64,000 bases of DNA from Halomarinibacterium sedimenti (GTDB lineage: Bacteria; Bacteroidota; Bacteroidia; Flavobacteriales; Flavobacteriaceae). The position numbers were made by a program, and so were the translations under genes. A model generated the notes under the pieces. The model saw only the letters and a program-made list of their open reading frames with translations. It made no database searches and was not told where the DNA came from. Shown here one piece after another: positions 56,392 through 64,000 of the stretch. Where the stretch lies: NCBI RefSeq assembly GCF_019312585.1, contig NZ_JAHWDP010000003.1:186001-250000 (forward strand), written 5' to 3'. How positions within the stretch are numbered: the stretch's first letter is position 1; the number at the start of each line of letters is the position of its first letter.

Positions 56392-57525
56392 ATGCTTAAA
56401 AAACTATTTCCACTACTCATTCTCCCCTTCGTTTTCTCCTGCAAACATGCGGAAGAGAAAAAAACAATAACACCTACTACCCCATCGATTGTGGTGCAAT
56501 ACGCCCAAGGATTTGAAATTGAAGACTTCGAAACCTATAAAATAGTCACCCTTAAAAACCCTTGGCCTGGTGCTACCGAAACCTATACCTATGCCTTAGT
56601 CCAAAAAGGAGCGACAGTTCCAGAAACACTTGAGGTAACGACAGTGGTGGAAGTTCCGTTAAAAAATATTGTGGTGACCTCCACCACGCACATTCCTTCC
56701 TTAGAAATGCTGGAAGTGGAAAACAAACTAATTGGATTCCCGAATCTCGATTATATCTCTTCCGAAAAAACACGTGCCCTTATTGACTTGGGGGCCATAA
56801 AAGAACTTGGCAAAAATGAAGACATCAATACCGAAGTGCTTATTGATCTAAGCCCCGATGCCGTGGTGACATTTGCGGTGGCAGGACAAAATAAAACGGT
56901 ATCAACTATTGAAAAAACAGGGATTCCGGTATTGTATAATGCCGATTGGACTGAAACACACCCACTAGGTAAAGCCGAATGGATTAAGTTTTTTGGAGTG
57001 CTCTTCGGAAAGGAAAAAGAAGCCGATAGTATCTTTTCAGACATTGAAAGAAACTACAACGAAGCAAAGCAACTGGCTTCCACCTCCAATTCAAAACCCA
57101 CCGTGTTAAGCGGTGCGATGTTCAAAGATGTGTGGTACCTCCCTCAGGGCGATAGTTGGGCGGCACAGTTTATTGCTGATGCCAACGGCGACTATCTCTG
57201 GGGTGACTCTGAAGGCACTGGGAGTTTATCTCTGAACTTAGAAACAGTTTTGGAAAAAGGCAAGAATGCCGATTTCTGGATTGGTCCCAGTCAGTTTTCC
57301 AGTTATGTTCAAATGGAGGAAGCACATTCGGTTTATTCAGAATTTAGGGCCTATCAGGAAAAGAAAGTATTCAGCTTTACTACTAAAAAAGGCGCTACAG
57401 GAGGTGTTATTTATTATGAATTAGCCCCAAATCGCCCCGATTTAGTATTGAAAGACATCATTAAAATTTTACATCCCGAGCTTTTACCGGACTATGAATT
57501 ATTCTTTTTTGCACCTTTGCAATAA
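56392..57525 (+). CDS. btuF: ABC transporter substrate-binding lipoprotein, BtuF-like
   Basis: The start is chosen at the ATG at 56392; an upstream TTG at 56386 is in frame. The 377-residue protein has a lipobox (LPFVFSC), then a helical-backbone binding protein fold: VTSTTHIPSLEMLEVENKLI, VLIDLSPDAVVTFAVAGQ, and IPVLYNADWTETHPLGKAEW. It is longer than E. coli BtuF, as in Bacteroidetes. It is coupled to the permease gene by a TAATG overlap. The B12 assignment rests on the divergent riboswitch-controlled receptor. Confidence 0.88.
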   Translation: MLKKLFPLLILPFVFSCKHAEEKKTITPTTPSIVVQYAQGFEIEDFETYKIVTLKNPWPGATETYTYALVQKGATVPETLEVTTVVEVPLKNIVVTSTTHIPSLEMLEVENKLIGFPNLDYISSEKTRALIDLGAIKELGKNEDINTEVLIDLSPDAVVTFAVAGQNKTVSTIEKTGIPVLYNADWTETHPLGKAEWIKFFGVLFGKEKEADSIFSDIERNYNEAKQLASTSNSKPTVLSGAMFKDVWYLPQGDSWAAQFIADANGDYLWGDSEGTGSLSLNLETVLEKGKNADFWIGPSQFSSYVQMEEAHSVYSEFRAYQEKKVFSFTTKKGATGGVIYYELAPNRPDLVLKDIIKILHPELLPDYELFFFAPLQ

Positions 57526-58556
57526 TGGAAACCCAAAAATCGTATAAAAAAGTATTCCTGCTATTATTCGTTTTACTAATAGCCTTCTTCTTTGTGAATA
57601 TCAGCTTAGGGTCGGTGGCCATTCCATTAAAAGATATTTTTGCCAGCTTTTTTGGCGGCGAAGTTTCAAAATCCTCTTGGGAATACATTATTACGCAATA
57701 CCGCGTACCCAAAGCCATCACCGCTATTTTAGTCGGCAGTGGATTAGGGGCTGCTGGGCTGCTCATGCAAACACTTTTCAGAAATCCATTGGCAGGTCCA
57801 TTTGTCCTAGGATTGAGTAGCGGTGCCAGTTTGGGTGTGGCTTTCTTAATTTTGGGTGCCGGAGCGTTTGGAGGCTTTTTAAGCAATGCTTTGGTAAGTG
57901 AATGGAGTTTGGTGTTGGCTTCGGCTTTTGGAAGTTTTTTGGTCCTTCTGGCGGTGTTAGCAGTTACCTTTAGAGTAAAAGATACCATGGCGATTCTAAT
58001 TATTGGATTGATGTTTGGGAGTGTGACTTCGGCGGTGGTGGCGGTATTATCTTATTTCACCAATGCCGAAAAACTGCAACAATATGTTTTTTGGTCTTTT
58101 GGAAGCTTGGGAAACCAATCTTGGAATGGTGTACTCATTCTTACTATTTGTGTACTTGTTGGGCTATTCATTGCATTCTTTTCGGTAAAATCATTAAACG
58201 CCTTACTCTTAGGAGAAAACTATGCGAAAAGTTTAGGGGTTCAATTAAAACGCACGACCCTACTCATTATCTTTTCTACAAGCATTCTCGCAGGAGCCAT
58301 CACCGCATTTGCAGGACCCATCGCCTTTATTGGCTTGGCAGTGCCGCATATCACCCGACAATGGGTAACCACTTCCAATCATAGAGTGTTGTTGCCTGCT
58401 GTATTGCTTTTAGGAGCTATTGTTATGCTTATATGTGATAGTATTGCGCAAATACCGTTTAGCGAATACACACTACCTATTAATGCCATTACGTCTTTGG
58501 TGGGTGCGCCTGTCGTGATTTGGTTATTGGTGAGAAAGAAAAAATTATTGTTTTAA
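57525..58556 (+). CDS. btuC: FecCD-family ABC permease, BtuC-like
   Basis: The 343-residue protein has about ten hydrophobic segments. FecCD signatures are YRVPKAITAILVGSGLGAAG, FRNPLAGPFVLGLSSGASLG, and AGAITAFAGPIAFIGLAVPH. The protein forms the membrane channel for cobamide import. It overlaps both neighbours (TAATG at each junction), a tightly coupled operon btuF-btuC-btuD. Confidence 0.92.
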   Translation: METQKSYKKVFLLLFVLLIAFFFVNISLGSVAIPLKDIFASFFGGEVSKSSWEYIITQYRVPKAITAILVGSGLGAAGLLMQTLFRNPLAGPFVLGLSSGASLGVAFLILGAGAFGGFLSNALVSEWSLVLASAFGSFLVLLAVLAVTFRVKDTMAILIIGLMFGSVTSAVVAVLSYFTNAEKLQQYVFWSFGSLGNQSWNGVLILTICVLVGLFIAFFSVKSLNALLLGENYAKSLGVQLKRTTLLIIFSTSILAGAITAFAGPIAFIGLAVPHITRQWVTTSNHRVLLPAVLLLGAIVMLICDSIAQIPFSEYTLPINAITSLVGAPVVIWLLVRKKKLLF

Positions 58557-59350
58557 TGGCTTCGGAAAACCAACATAGCGTATTAAAAGTGACGAATCTT
58601 TCTATAGGATATTCCCATAATAAGAAGGATACTGTGGTGGCTCAAAATCTTTCTTTCGAATTAAATAAGGGCGAACTCATTGGAATGGTGGGTGCCAACG
58701 GCATTGGAAAATCGACCCTACTCCGGACACTCACTGGAATGCAGAAACCACTTGCAGGAACGATTTCAATATTAGGAAAAAAACTTGAGGAGTATCACTC
58801 CCTGGAATTGGCTTCTTTATTAAGTGTGGTATTTACTGAAGCGCCAGCCTCAAAAAATTTATCGGTGTTAGAATTTGTTTCCCTTGGGAGACAGCCCTAT
58901 ACCAATTGGATGGGAACACTCACTCCTACCGATACAAAAAAAATTGACTGGGCGTTGGAGATCACCGATACTCAAAAACTGTCCCAACGAAAGTGTTTTG
59001 AGTTAAGTGACGGGCAGTTACAACGTGTTGCTATTGCTAGAGCTTTAGCGCAAGACACCCCTATAATTGTTCTCGATGAACCAACCACACACTTAGATTT
59101 ATATCATAGGGCGTATGTATTGAAATTGTTGAAAAAATTGACCAAAGAGACTGAAAAAATTATCCTTTTTTCGACCCACGAAATAGATTTGGCAATACAA
59201 TTAAGTGATAAAATAGGGGTGTTAACTACAGACGCATTTTATTTCGACCAACCTTGCAAACTCATTGAAGGAGGAAAATTTAATACTCTTTTCCCCGAAG
59301 ACACCATCCTTTTTGATGCCAAAACAGGTCGATTTACTATAAAGGATTAA
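58556..59350 (+). CDS. btuD: ABC transporter ATP-binding protein, BtuD-like
   Basis: The start is set at the ATG at 58556, which overlaps the permease stop; the upstream open frame is not used. The 264-residue ATPase has Walker A VGANGIGKSTLLRTL, the signature ELSDGQLQRVAIARAL (SDGQ in place of SGGQ), Walker B IIVLDEPTTHLD, and an H-loop FSTHEIDLAI. It powers the BtuCD-type importer. Confidence 0.92.
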   Translation: MASENQHSVLKVTNLSIGYSHNKKDTVVAQNLSFELNKGELIGMVGANGIGKSTLLRTLTGMQKPLAGTISILGKKLEEYHSLELASLLSVVFTEAPASKNLSVLEFVSLGRQPYTNWMGTLTPTDTKKIDWALEITDTQKLSQRKCFELSDGQLQRVAIARALAQDTPIIVLDEPTTHLDLYHRAYVLKLLKKLTKETEKIILFSTHEIDLAIQLSDKIGVLTTDAFYFDQPCKLIEGGKFNTLFPEDTILFDAKTGRFTIKD

Positions 59351-59378
59351 GTATCTTTACTAAAATTTTCTACATAAA

Positions 59379-60704
59379 ATGAGCGAAACTTTTATCGTCT
59401 TTCTTATTGGATCTCTTTCAGCCCTTGCAGGTGCATATCTTGGCAATTTAATCGCACAATTACGAAACAAAACCCAAACGGGAAAGTTGGAAGAGCGTAT
59501 TAATCAGTTAAAAGAACAAGAGGAAAAACTTCAGGAGCGTCTTCAACATACTATTGATGAACGAGAAACCATTCGTAAAGAAAAAGACTTTTTAAATACC
59601 GAATTGGTTAAGAGAAATGCTCAAAATGAAAATCTAGAAAGAAAATTGAATGAGCAAAAAGATGAATTAGAAAAATTACAAGAAAAATTTACTGCTGAGT
59701 TTGAAAATCTTGCCAATAAAATTTTAGACACAAAGTCTGAAAAATTTACCAAGCAGAATAAAGAAAACCTAGATTTAATATTAAAACCGCTTCAGGAAAA
59801 AATAGCAACGTTCGAAAAACGTGTAGAAGATACCCACAAAGAAAGTATTGATCGTCATGCGATGCTTCGTCAACAGATTATTGGCTTAAAAGAGCTTAAC
59901 GAGCAAATGAGTAAAGAAGCTACTAATCTTACCAAAGCACTAAAAGGAGATAGCAAATTACAGGGGAATTGGGGGGAATTGGTTTTAGAAAGAGTGCTCG
60001 AAAAAAGTGGTTTAGAAAAAGACCGAGAATATTTTGTACAAACCAGTTTTACTAACGAAGACGGAAAAAGAGTGCTTCCCGATGTAGTGCTTCACCTACC
60101 CGATAATAAAAAAATGATTATCGATTCTAAGGTCTCCTTAGTGGCCTATGAGCGTTTTGTAAATGAAGAGGAAGATGATGTAAAAGCGCAATTTTTAAAA
60201 GAACATATCAATTCTTTGAAAAAGCATATTGAGCAATTAAGTGCTAAAAATTACCAGGATATTTACAAAATTGAAAGTCCCGACTTTGTATTGCTTTTTG
60301 TCCCAATTGAACCGGCCTTTGCAGTAGCAATAAATCAAGATAACGCTTTGTATAATTGGGCGTTTGAGAAAAATATTGTGATTGTAACACCTACTACCCT
60401 TCTAGCTACATTACGTACGATTGATAGCATGTGGAATAATGAAAAGCAACAACAAAATGCATTGGAAATAGCCACCCAAGCAGGGGCTTTGTACGATAGC
60501 TTTACCAGTTTGACCGATGAATTAATTAAAGTGGGGAAGCAAATAGGAACAGTCCAAGGCACTTATGAAACCGCTATGAAAAAATTAACGGGACGAGGGA
60601 ACCTCATCACTAGAGTAGAACGATTAAAGAAACTTGGAGCCAAGGCCAGTAAAAATATTGACCAAAAGCTTTTAAAAAGAGCAGAAGAAGACGAAGATGA
60701 ATAA
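59379..60704 (+). CDS. rmuC: DNA recombination protein RmuC
   Basis: The 441-residue protein has an N-terminal membrane helix (FIVFLIGSLSALAGAYLGNL). A long coiled coil (about 30-175) follows, then the RmuC core with LQGNWGELVLERVLEKSGLE, LPDVVLHLPDNKKMIIDSKV and FVLLFVPIEPAFAVAINQD. RmuC limits inversions at short repeats, probably as a nuclease-like factor. It starts 28 bp after btuD, with TATCTTTA in between, and ends at a good terminator. Confidence 0.94.
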   Translation: MSETFIVFLIGSLSALAGAYLGNLIAQLRNKTQTGKLEERINQLKEQEEKLQERLQHTIDERETIRKEKDFLNTELVKRNAQNENLERKLNEQKDELEKLQEKFTAEFENLANKILDTKSEKFTKQNKENLDLILKPLQEKIATFEKRVEDTHKESIDRHAMLRQQIIGLKELNEQMSKEATNLTKALKGDSKLQGNWGELVLERVLEKSGLEKDREYFVQTSFTNEDGKRVLPDVVLHLPDNKKMIIDSKVSLVAYERFVNEEEDDVKAQFLKEHINSLKKHIEQLSAKNYQDIYKIESPDFVLLFVPIEPAFAVAINQDNALYNWAFEKNIVIVTPTTLLATLRTIDSMWNNEKQQQNALEIATQAGALYDSFTSLTDELIKVGKQIGTVQGTYETAMKKLTGRGNLITRVERLKKLGAKASKNIDQKLLKRAEEDEDE

Positions 60705-60708
60705 AAAA

Positions 60709-60737
60709 AGAGGCTGAAAATGATTCAGCCCCTTTTT
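60709..60737 (+). terminator. Terminator after rmuC
   Basis: GAGGCTGAA, AATG, ATTCAGCCCC then TTTTT follows the rmuC stop by a few bases. The A run on the left may let it serve the convergent cupredoxin gene too. Confidence 0.85.
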
Positions 60738-60760
60738 AAAAGGAAAGGAAAAAGTAAAGA

Positions 60761-61336
60761 CTACTTTTTAACTACTTTAAAAGTCTTTTGTAAATCGTTA
60801 GACATCACGGTCACAAAATAAATTCCAGAGTTAAGTTGTGCCATGTCAATGGCAATGGAAGTTCCTTCAACGGCTTGTACGTCTACTTTTTTTCCTAAAA
60901 TGTCGTAAACTTGGTACGCTGTTAAAGAAAATTCAGAGGTAACAGTCAGTTTATTAATTACTGGATTAGGAAAATGGTTTACGCTTAATGCAAAGTTATC
61001 TTCCACTCCTGCAATTTGTTCAACCGTAATAACGCCTTCCATGGCAGAATGCACATCACAACCGTAAGGATTTACTCCCGGCATGGTAAATGTGTGAGAA
61101 AAGGTAAATCCTAGTCCGGTTTCAACTCCGCTGTCAAAAACTTCTGTAGATCCAGAATCACTTGTTACGGAGTGAGGTACTGTGTCTGCCCAAGTCCAGG
61201 TAACGGTATCACCAACTTCAATTGTAATGGTGCCTTCAGTACCTGTGGTTGTGGCCCAATCAATAAAATGTTCTGTTTGTGCACTAGCAAACATAGTGGT
61301 TAAAAGTGCGACGAATAATAAAGTAACTTTTTTCAT
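60761..61336 (-). CDS. Secreted cupredoxin-like protein with type IX sorting domain
   Basis: The 191-residue protein has a signal peptide (MKKVTLLFVALLTTMFASAQ). A plastocyanin-like domain (about 22-110) has the copper ligand pattern His in DTVPHSVTSD and Cys-His-Met in YGCDVHSAMEGVITVEQ. The C-terminal sorting domain follows (AYQVYDILGKKVDVQ, NSGIYFVTVMSNDLQKTFKV). It is a likely surface-exposed or released electron carrier or copper binder. It follows the DUF5777 gene by 73 bp. Confidence 0.9.
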   Translation of the reverse strand: MKKVTLLFVALLTTMFASAQTEHFIDWATTTGTEGTITIEVGDTVTWTWADTVPHSVTSDSGSTEVFDSGVETGLGFTFSHTFTMPGVNPYGCDVHSAMEGVITVEQIAGVEDNFALSVNHFPNPVINKLTVTSEFSLTAYQVYDILGKKVDVQAVEGTSIAIDMAQLNSGIYFVTVMSNDLQKTFKVVKK

Positions 61337-61409
61337 TTTAAGTAATTTTTAAAGGTTAATTTTTAATATGTTGATTTATTAATATGCAACGTGTGTTTAT
61401 AATTTCATT

Positions 61410-62294
61410 TTAAAATACTCTACTTAAGTTAAATCCAAAGAAAAAATCGCCATCACCCCAATCGCCTTGCCCTTGGACAATAAATCCATCTTCGAACATG
61501 GCCTGAGCGTTCGTAAAATGCATTTGAAATACATGACCTCCTGTTTCCAAATCAACACCAATGGAAAGCGGATTTTTAAAAATGGAATTACTATTTCGGT
61601 TGAGATGAATGCCATAATCCATATTCAAACTCCAACGCTTGGTTAATTTGTAACGCCCTCCTACGCCTATAGCAAATTGGTTATTTTCTTCATCATAATT
61701 TTCAAATTCTGTATCACTTATTTCTACAAAGCTTCGGGTCGCTAGATTTTCATGAACATGAGTCGGTGCAATAAGGAACGAAAAGTCTTCAGAAAATTTT
61801 CTAGAAATTAGAATTTGGTTGACATAATTAACTCTATCGCTAAATTCAAGATTTGGCAGTAAATCTTTATCTAGAGCTGTATTTATGGTTACTAGGTTAT
61901 ACCCTACAATGGTAAAGGGAAATCCATCTTTTTCTTGCTGAAGCAATCGGTATTTTGCGTGAATTCCATATTTTTTTTGAAACGAGCTTCGCGCGACTCC
62001 AATATTAATCCCATCAGTAATTCCGTAAATAAACTTTAGTTGGGTTACCGCATTATCCAACCCAAAAAAATCATCAAATCCATTTTTTACGGTTCCAAAT
62101 CGGTGCGAAACAATAAAGAATAGGTCTTTTCCTCCTGCGAGTTTTGTCGACTCAAAATTGACAATTTTTAAACCTTTAAAGGCAGAAGAAACCGTGTTAT
62201 CTACTTCTACTCCTGCTTCTAATTCGTTTAAAAGGTCATCTTGTGCTAAAACAAAAAAGGGTAGTAATAAAATTATAAATAGTAGCTTTTTCAT
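61410..62294 (-). CDS. DUF5777 family beta-barrel protein
   Basis: The start is set at 62294 (MKKLLFIILLLPFFVLAQDD), giving a signal peptide; the frame is open to 62315. The 294-residue protein has repeated amphipathic strands with GKDLFFIVSHRFGTVKNGFD, FFGLDNAVTQLKFIYGITDG and the end GDGDFFFGFNLSRVF, the DUF5777 pattern. It is probably an outer-membrane barrel. Its start overlaps the OB-fold gene stop by 4 bp. Confidence 0.87.
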   Translation of the reverse strand: MKKLLFIILLLPFFVLAQDDLLNELEAGVEVDNTVSSAFKGLKIVNFESTKLAGGKDLFFIVSHRFGTVKNGFDDFFGLDNAVTQLKFIYGITDGINIGVARSSFQKKYGIHAKYRLLQQEKDGFPFTIVGYNLVTINTALDKDLLPNLEFSDRVNYVNQILISRKFSEDFSFLIAPTHVHENLATRSFVEISDTEFENYDEENNQFAIGVGGRYKLTKRWSLNMDYGIHLNRNSNSIFKNPLSIGVDLETGGHVFQMHFTNAQAMFEDGFIVQGQGDWGDGDFFFGFNLSRVF

Positions 62295-62674
62295 GGGTAG
62301 TGAGTTAGAGAACATTGGTCTAGTTTTGCTATTTCAAATAGATCATCGTAGCCAATACAACGACCTTTAATGGTTACTTTTTTATTTATTTCTAATCCCT
62401 GAGGAAGTTGGTTAAAGGTACACTGAATAGCTTCGTCAAGGGTTGCCGATTGTGCATCCATTTCCGTAATCACACCAGTCACTTCAACCGTTTTATTCAA
62501 AATACGCTCCGTATTATCTGAAGCAAACATACCTACCAATTCTTTTGCTTCTACTTTAACGGAAGCTTCTTCAGTTTCAATGTTCCTATGGTTTTTGTAG
62601 AGGTACTTATAACCTGTATAAGCACCTACTACAATCACCAAAAACGCTATTAATATGTAATTTCTCTTTTTCAT
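62291..62674 (-). CDS. Membrane-anchored OB-fold (tRNA_anti-like) protein
   Basis: The 127-residue protein has a hydrophobic N-terminal segment (YILIAFLVIVVGAYTGYKYL). An OB-fold follows: LNKTVEVTGVITEMDAQS, IQCTFNQLPQGLEINKKVTI, KGRCIGYDDLFEIAKLDQCS. This is the tRNA_anti-like family in Bacteroidetes respiratory/YceI-type operons. No ligand is known. It is coupled to DUF5777 by ATGA overlap and lies 5 bp after yceI. Confidence 0.83.
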   Translation of the reverse strand: MKKRNYILIAFLVIVVGAYTGYKYLYKNHRNIETEEASVKVEAKELVGMFASDNTERILNKTVEVTGVITEMDAQSATLDEAIQCTFNQLPQGLEINKKVTIKGRCIGYDDLFEIAKLDQCSLTHYP

Positions 62675-62679
62675 AGATA

Positions 62680-63228
62680 CTATCTTAATAGCGAATATTT
62701 TGCACTGACATGAACTTCTTCAGCAATTTTATTGCTTACAATTTTTGGTATTTCAATGTTAAAATCGGTGGGATTTAAAACAAATTGTGATTCTACAAGT
62801 AAACTATCGCCTTTTTTTGAAATGGATATTGACGTTTCAAAAGGTTTTGTAACACCGTGAATTGTAATTGTTCCTTCCAAAGTATAATTTAAAGTTCCTT
62901 CGGTGAGTTTTGAAGCAGAAAAGTCTTTTAGTTTTCCTTTTACTATTGCCTTTGGAAATTTTGAAGATTCCATATAATTTTCGTTGAAGTGCTCCTCCAT
63001 TAGTGCAACTTTAAATCGAAAACCATTTATCAAAACCAAAGAAGCAAAGTCACCTGTTTCAGCATTTAAAATGGCGCTTACATTTTCATTTTTTGCTTTT
63101 ACTTCTTCAAAAGAAGGTACTGAAGCTTCAAAAACAATGGTACCGTTTTTAGTACTATATTTTTCTTGTGCAACTACCAAAGTTGTAAACACAAAACTTA
63201 AACATACTATGATATACTTCATTTTCAT
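62680..63228 (-). CDS. YceI-family lipid-binding-like periplasmic protein
   Basis: The 182-residue protein has a signal peptide (MKYIIVCLSFVFTTLVVAQE) and the YceI lipocalin-like fold: KNGTIVFEASVPSFEEVKAK, FRFKVALMEEHFNENYMESS, LEGTITIHGVTKPFETSISI. YceI proteins bind isoprenoid or fatty ligands in the periplasm. It lies 4 bp after the cytochrome-like lipoprotein gene, in the same operon. Confidence 0.9.
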   Translation of the reverse strand: MKMKYIIVCLSFVFTTLVVAQEKYSTKNGTIVFEASVPSFEEVKAKNENVSAILNAETGDFASLVLINGFRFKVALMEEHFNENYMESSKFPKAIVKGKLKDFSASKLTEGTLNYTLEGTITIHGVTKPFETSISISKKGDSLLVESQFVLNPTDFNIEIPKIVSNKIAEEVHVSAKYSLLR

Positions 63229-63232
63229 ATAA

Positions 63233-63598
63233 TTAATTTTCTAGAAGACCGTCTTCTTCCCATGAAACAATAAGATTTATAGTAGTTTGTGGTAGCCTTG
63301 GCCCCCCCAGCGGCATCAATCCGGACTCGCCTTCATTACGGCTAATTCTATCAAGTAATCCTCTCGAGATTACTGCATCTCTAACATTCTCAAAGGTTAC
63401 CAAAGGCATTGGCGCTCCATTTTGAGGAGGATTTGAATGACATTGCAAACAGTTATTCTCAAATATTGATTTTACATCTTGAAACGTAGTAAGTTCTGGA
63501 GTTTCTTGCACTGGCTCCATAACATCGTCTAAGGTATTGGTACTACAACTGCTTATACCTAGCAACGTAATCGAAAAAATAATAACTTTTAATTTCAT
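63233..63598 (-). CDS. c-type cytochrome-like lipoprotein
   Basis: The start is set at 63598 (MKLKVIIFSITLLGISSC); the frame is open to 63622. The 121-residue protein has a lipobox (LGISSC), one haem-binding CLQCH motif in FENNCLQCHSNPPQN, and a late Met (GLMPLGGPRLP) as possible sixth ligand. It ends IVSWEEDGLLEN. It is first in the operon cytochrome-YceI-OB-DUF5777. It resembles the cytochrome domains attached to YceI-linked electron-transfer systems. Confidence 0.87.
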   Translation of the reverse strand: MKLKVIIFSITLLGISSCSTNTLDDVMEPVQETPELTTFQDVKSIFENNCLQCHSNPPQNGAPMPLVTFENVRDAVISRGLLDRISRNEGESGLMPLGGPRLPQTTINLIVSWEEDGLLEN

Positions 63599-63622
63599 AG
63601 TCTTTAGTATATAACGTTCCAA

Positions 63623-63869
63623 TCAAGTTTAATCATTATAAAATTGTTAAAGAATGATATTACTCATATTAGTAGTAAAACAATAAAGACCAAGTTTACC
63701 CTACCTAAAAATGAAAAAATAGATGGTAGTAGGGCATAATTCTGTTAAATTTTATAATAAAGAGCTGTCAGTTTATATGGCTATATATCAATTAGTTACA
63801 CTTTATCGATTTAATTTGCACTTATAACGAAAATATAAAATTCATTATAAGATATTTCCTACATCGCCT
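63623..63869. other. Intergenic region without recognised gene
   Basis: This very AT-rich divergent spacer between the cytochrome operon and the last gene has no ORF, terminator or repeat that I can support. Confidence 0.5.
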
Positions 63870-63877
63870 TATTTTTG
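63870..63877 (+). promoter_or_regulatory. TAnnTTTG-type -7 element before the last gene
   Basis: TATTTTTG lies 36 bp upstream of the ATG at 63914 and fits the Bacteroidetes -7 consensus. The -33 TTTG is not clear. Confidence 0.4.
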
Positions 63878-63913
63878 CCTCATAAGAAGTTAAACCCCCA
63901 AATTAAACCACTT

Positions 63914-64000
63914 ATGAAATCATTATTACTATTCATTTTTTTTGTTCCATTTTTGGCTTTTAGTCAAGTAGGTATTAACACAACAACCCCCCAAGCAACT
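63914..64000 (+). CDS. Secreted protein, N-terminal fragment
   Basis: Twenty-nine residues are visible before the window ends. They are a signal peptide (MKSLLLFIFFVPFLAFSQ) and then VGINTTTPQAT, the common N-terminus of large flavobacterial surface proteins and tail-fibre-like repeat proteins (VGINTxxPxAxLDV). The family cannot be fixed from this fragment. Confidence 0.7.
   Translation, partial: MKSLLLFIFFVPFLAFSQVGINTTTPQAT

Overview
The window looks like chromosomal DNA of a marine-type member of the Flavobacteriaceae (Bacteroidetes). It is AT-rich. Two secreted proteins carry type IX secretion C-terminal sorting domains, several genes are preceded by TAnnTTTG-type promoter elements, there are many DUF6090 proteins (N-terminus MIKFFRKIRQ..), and the housekeeping gene types (rpsF-rpsR-rplI, priA, nadC, rlmH, purB, rdgB, rmuC) fit that family. 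No rRNA, tRNA, CRISPR array, transposase or integrase was found.

Layout. 1-10 kb is core: the end of an outer-membrane beta-barrel receptor, a TerC-type protein, an ICMT-type methyltransferase in a cassette-like setting, ribosomal protein genes, a LytTR response regulator, priA, yihY, nadC and rlmH. 10-21 kb is an accessory run in which every gene lies on the minus strand: SRPBCC, esterase, four DUF6090 paralogues, two penicillin-binding-like serine hydrolases, a methyltransferase, a VOC protein, a SnoaL-like protein and small membrane proteins. These genes are separated by recurring intergenic repeats that include a shared promoter-like leader. 21-22.3 kb holds a DNA-binding-protein element with an array of 21-bp palindromic units. 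22.4-39 kb is mostly core: secreted hydrolase, aldehyde dehydrogenase, DEAD-box helicase, trmH-SRPBCC-VOC-rdgB, sirtuin, a NagB-like protein, purB, an ECF sigma/anti-sigma/DUF4252 operon and an S41 peptidase. 39-54 kb is a second accessory run, all on the plus strand: five more DUF6090 genes, MscS, an arsenic operon (arsR, arsC-like, acr3, osmC-like), VanZ, VOC, an amidohydrolase, a second copy of the DNA-binding element, and a COG3440-like HNH endonuclease with a MazG-like partner. 54-64 kb holds a riboswitch-controlled B12 receptor with a divergent btuFCD-like ABC operon, rmuC, a cupredoxin, a DUF5777/OB-fold/YceI/cytochrome-like operon, and the start of a secreted protein.

The most unusual content is a repeated element. 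It consists of a tandem array of dyads spaced exactly 21 bp apart, a roughly 120-aa helix-turn-helix plus coiled-coil gene, and a 3' tail with a conserved hairpin and a TAnnTTTG motif. Two full copies (21.0-21.7 kb and 51.2-51.9 kb), one deletion remnant (49.47-49.62 kb) and two solitary tails (2.5 kb and 47.8 kb) are visible. The palindrome arms differ between units and copies, yet symmetry and spacing are kept. The HTH halves of the two proteins have diverged while the coiled-coil halves are nearly identical. Other notable points are nine DUF6090 paralogues with constant N-termini and divergent C-termini, a 142-bp near-identical duplication carrying a leader ORF, and a REP-like palindrome inserted in frame into one DUF6090 gene.
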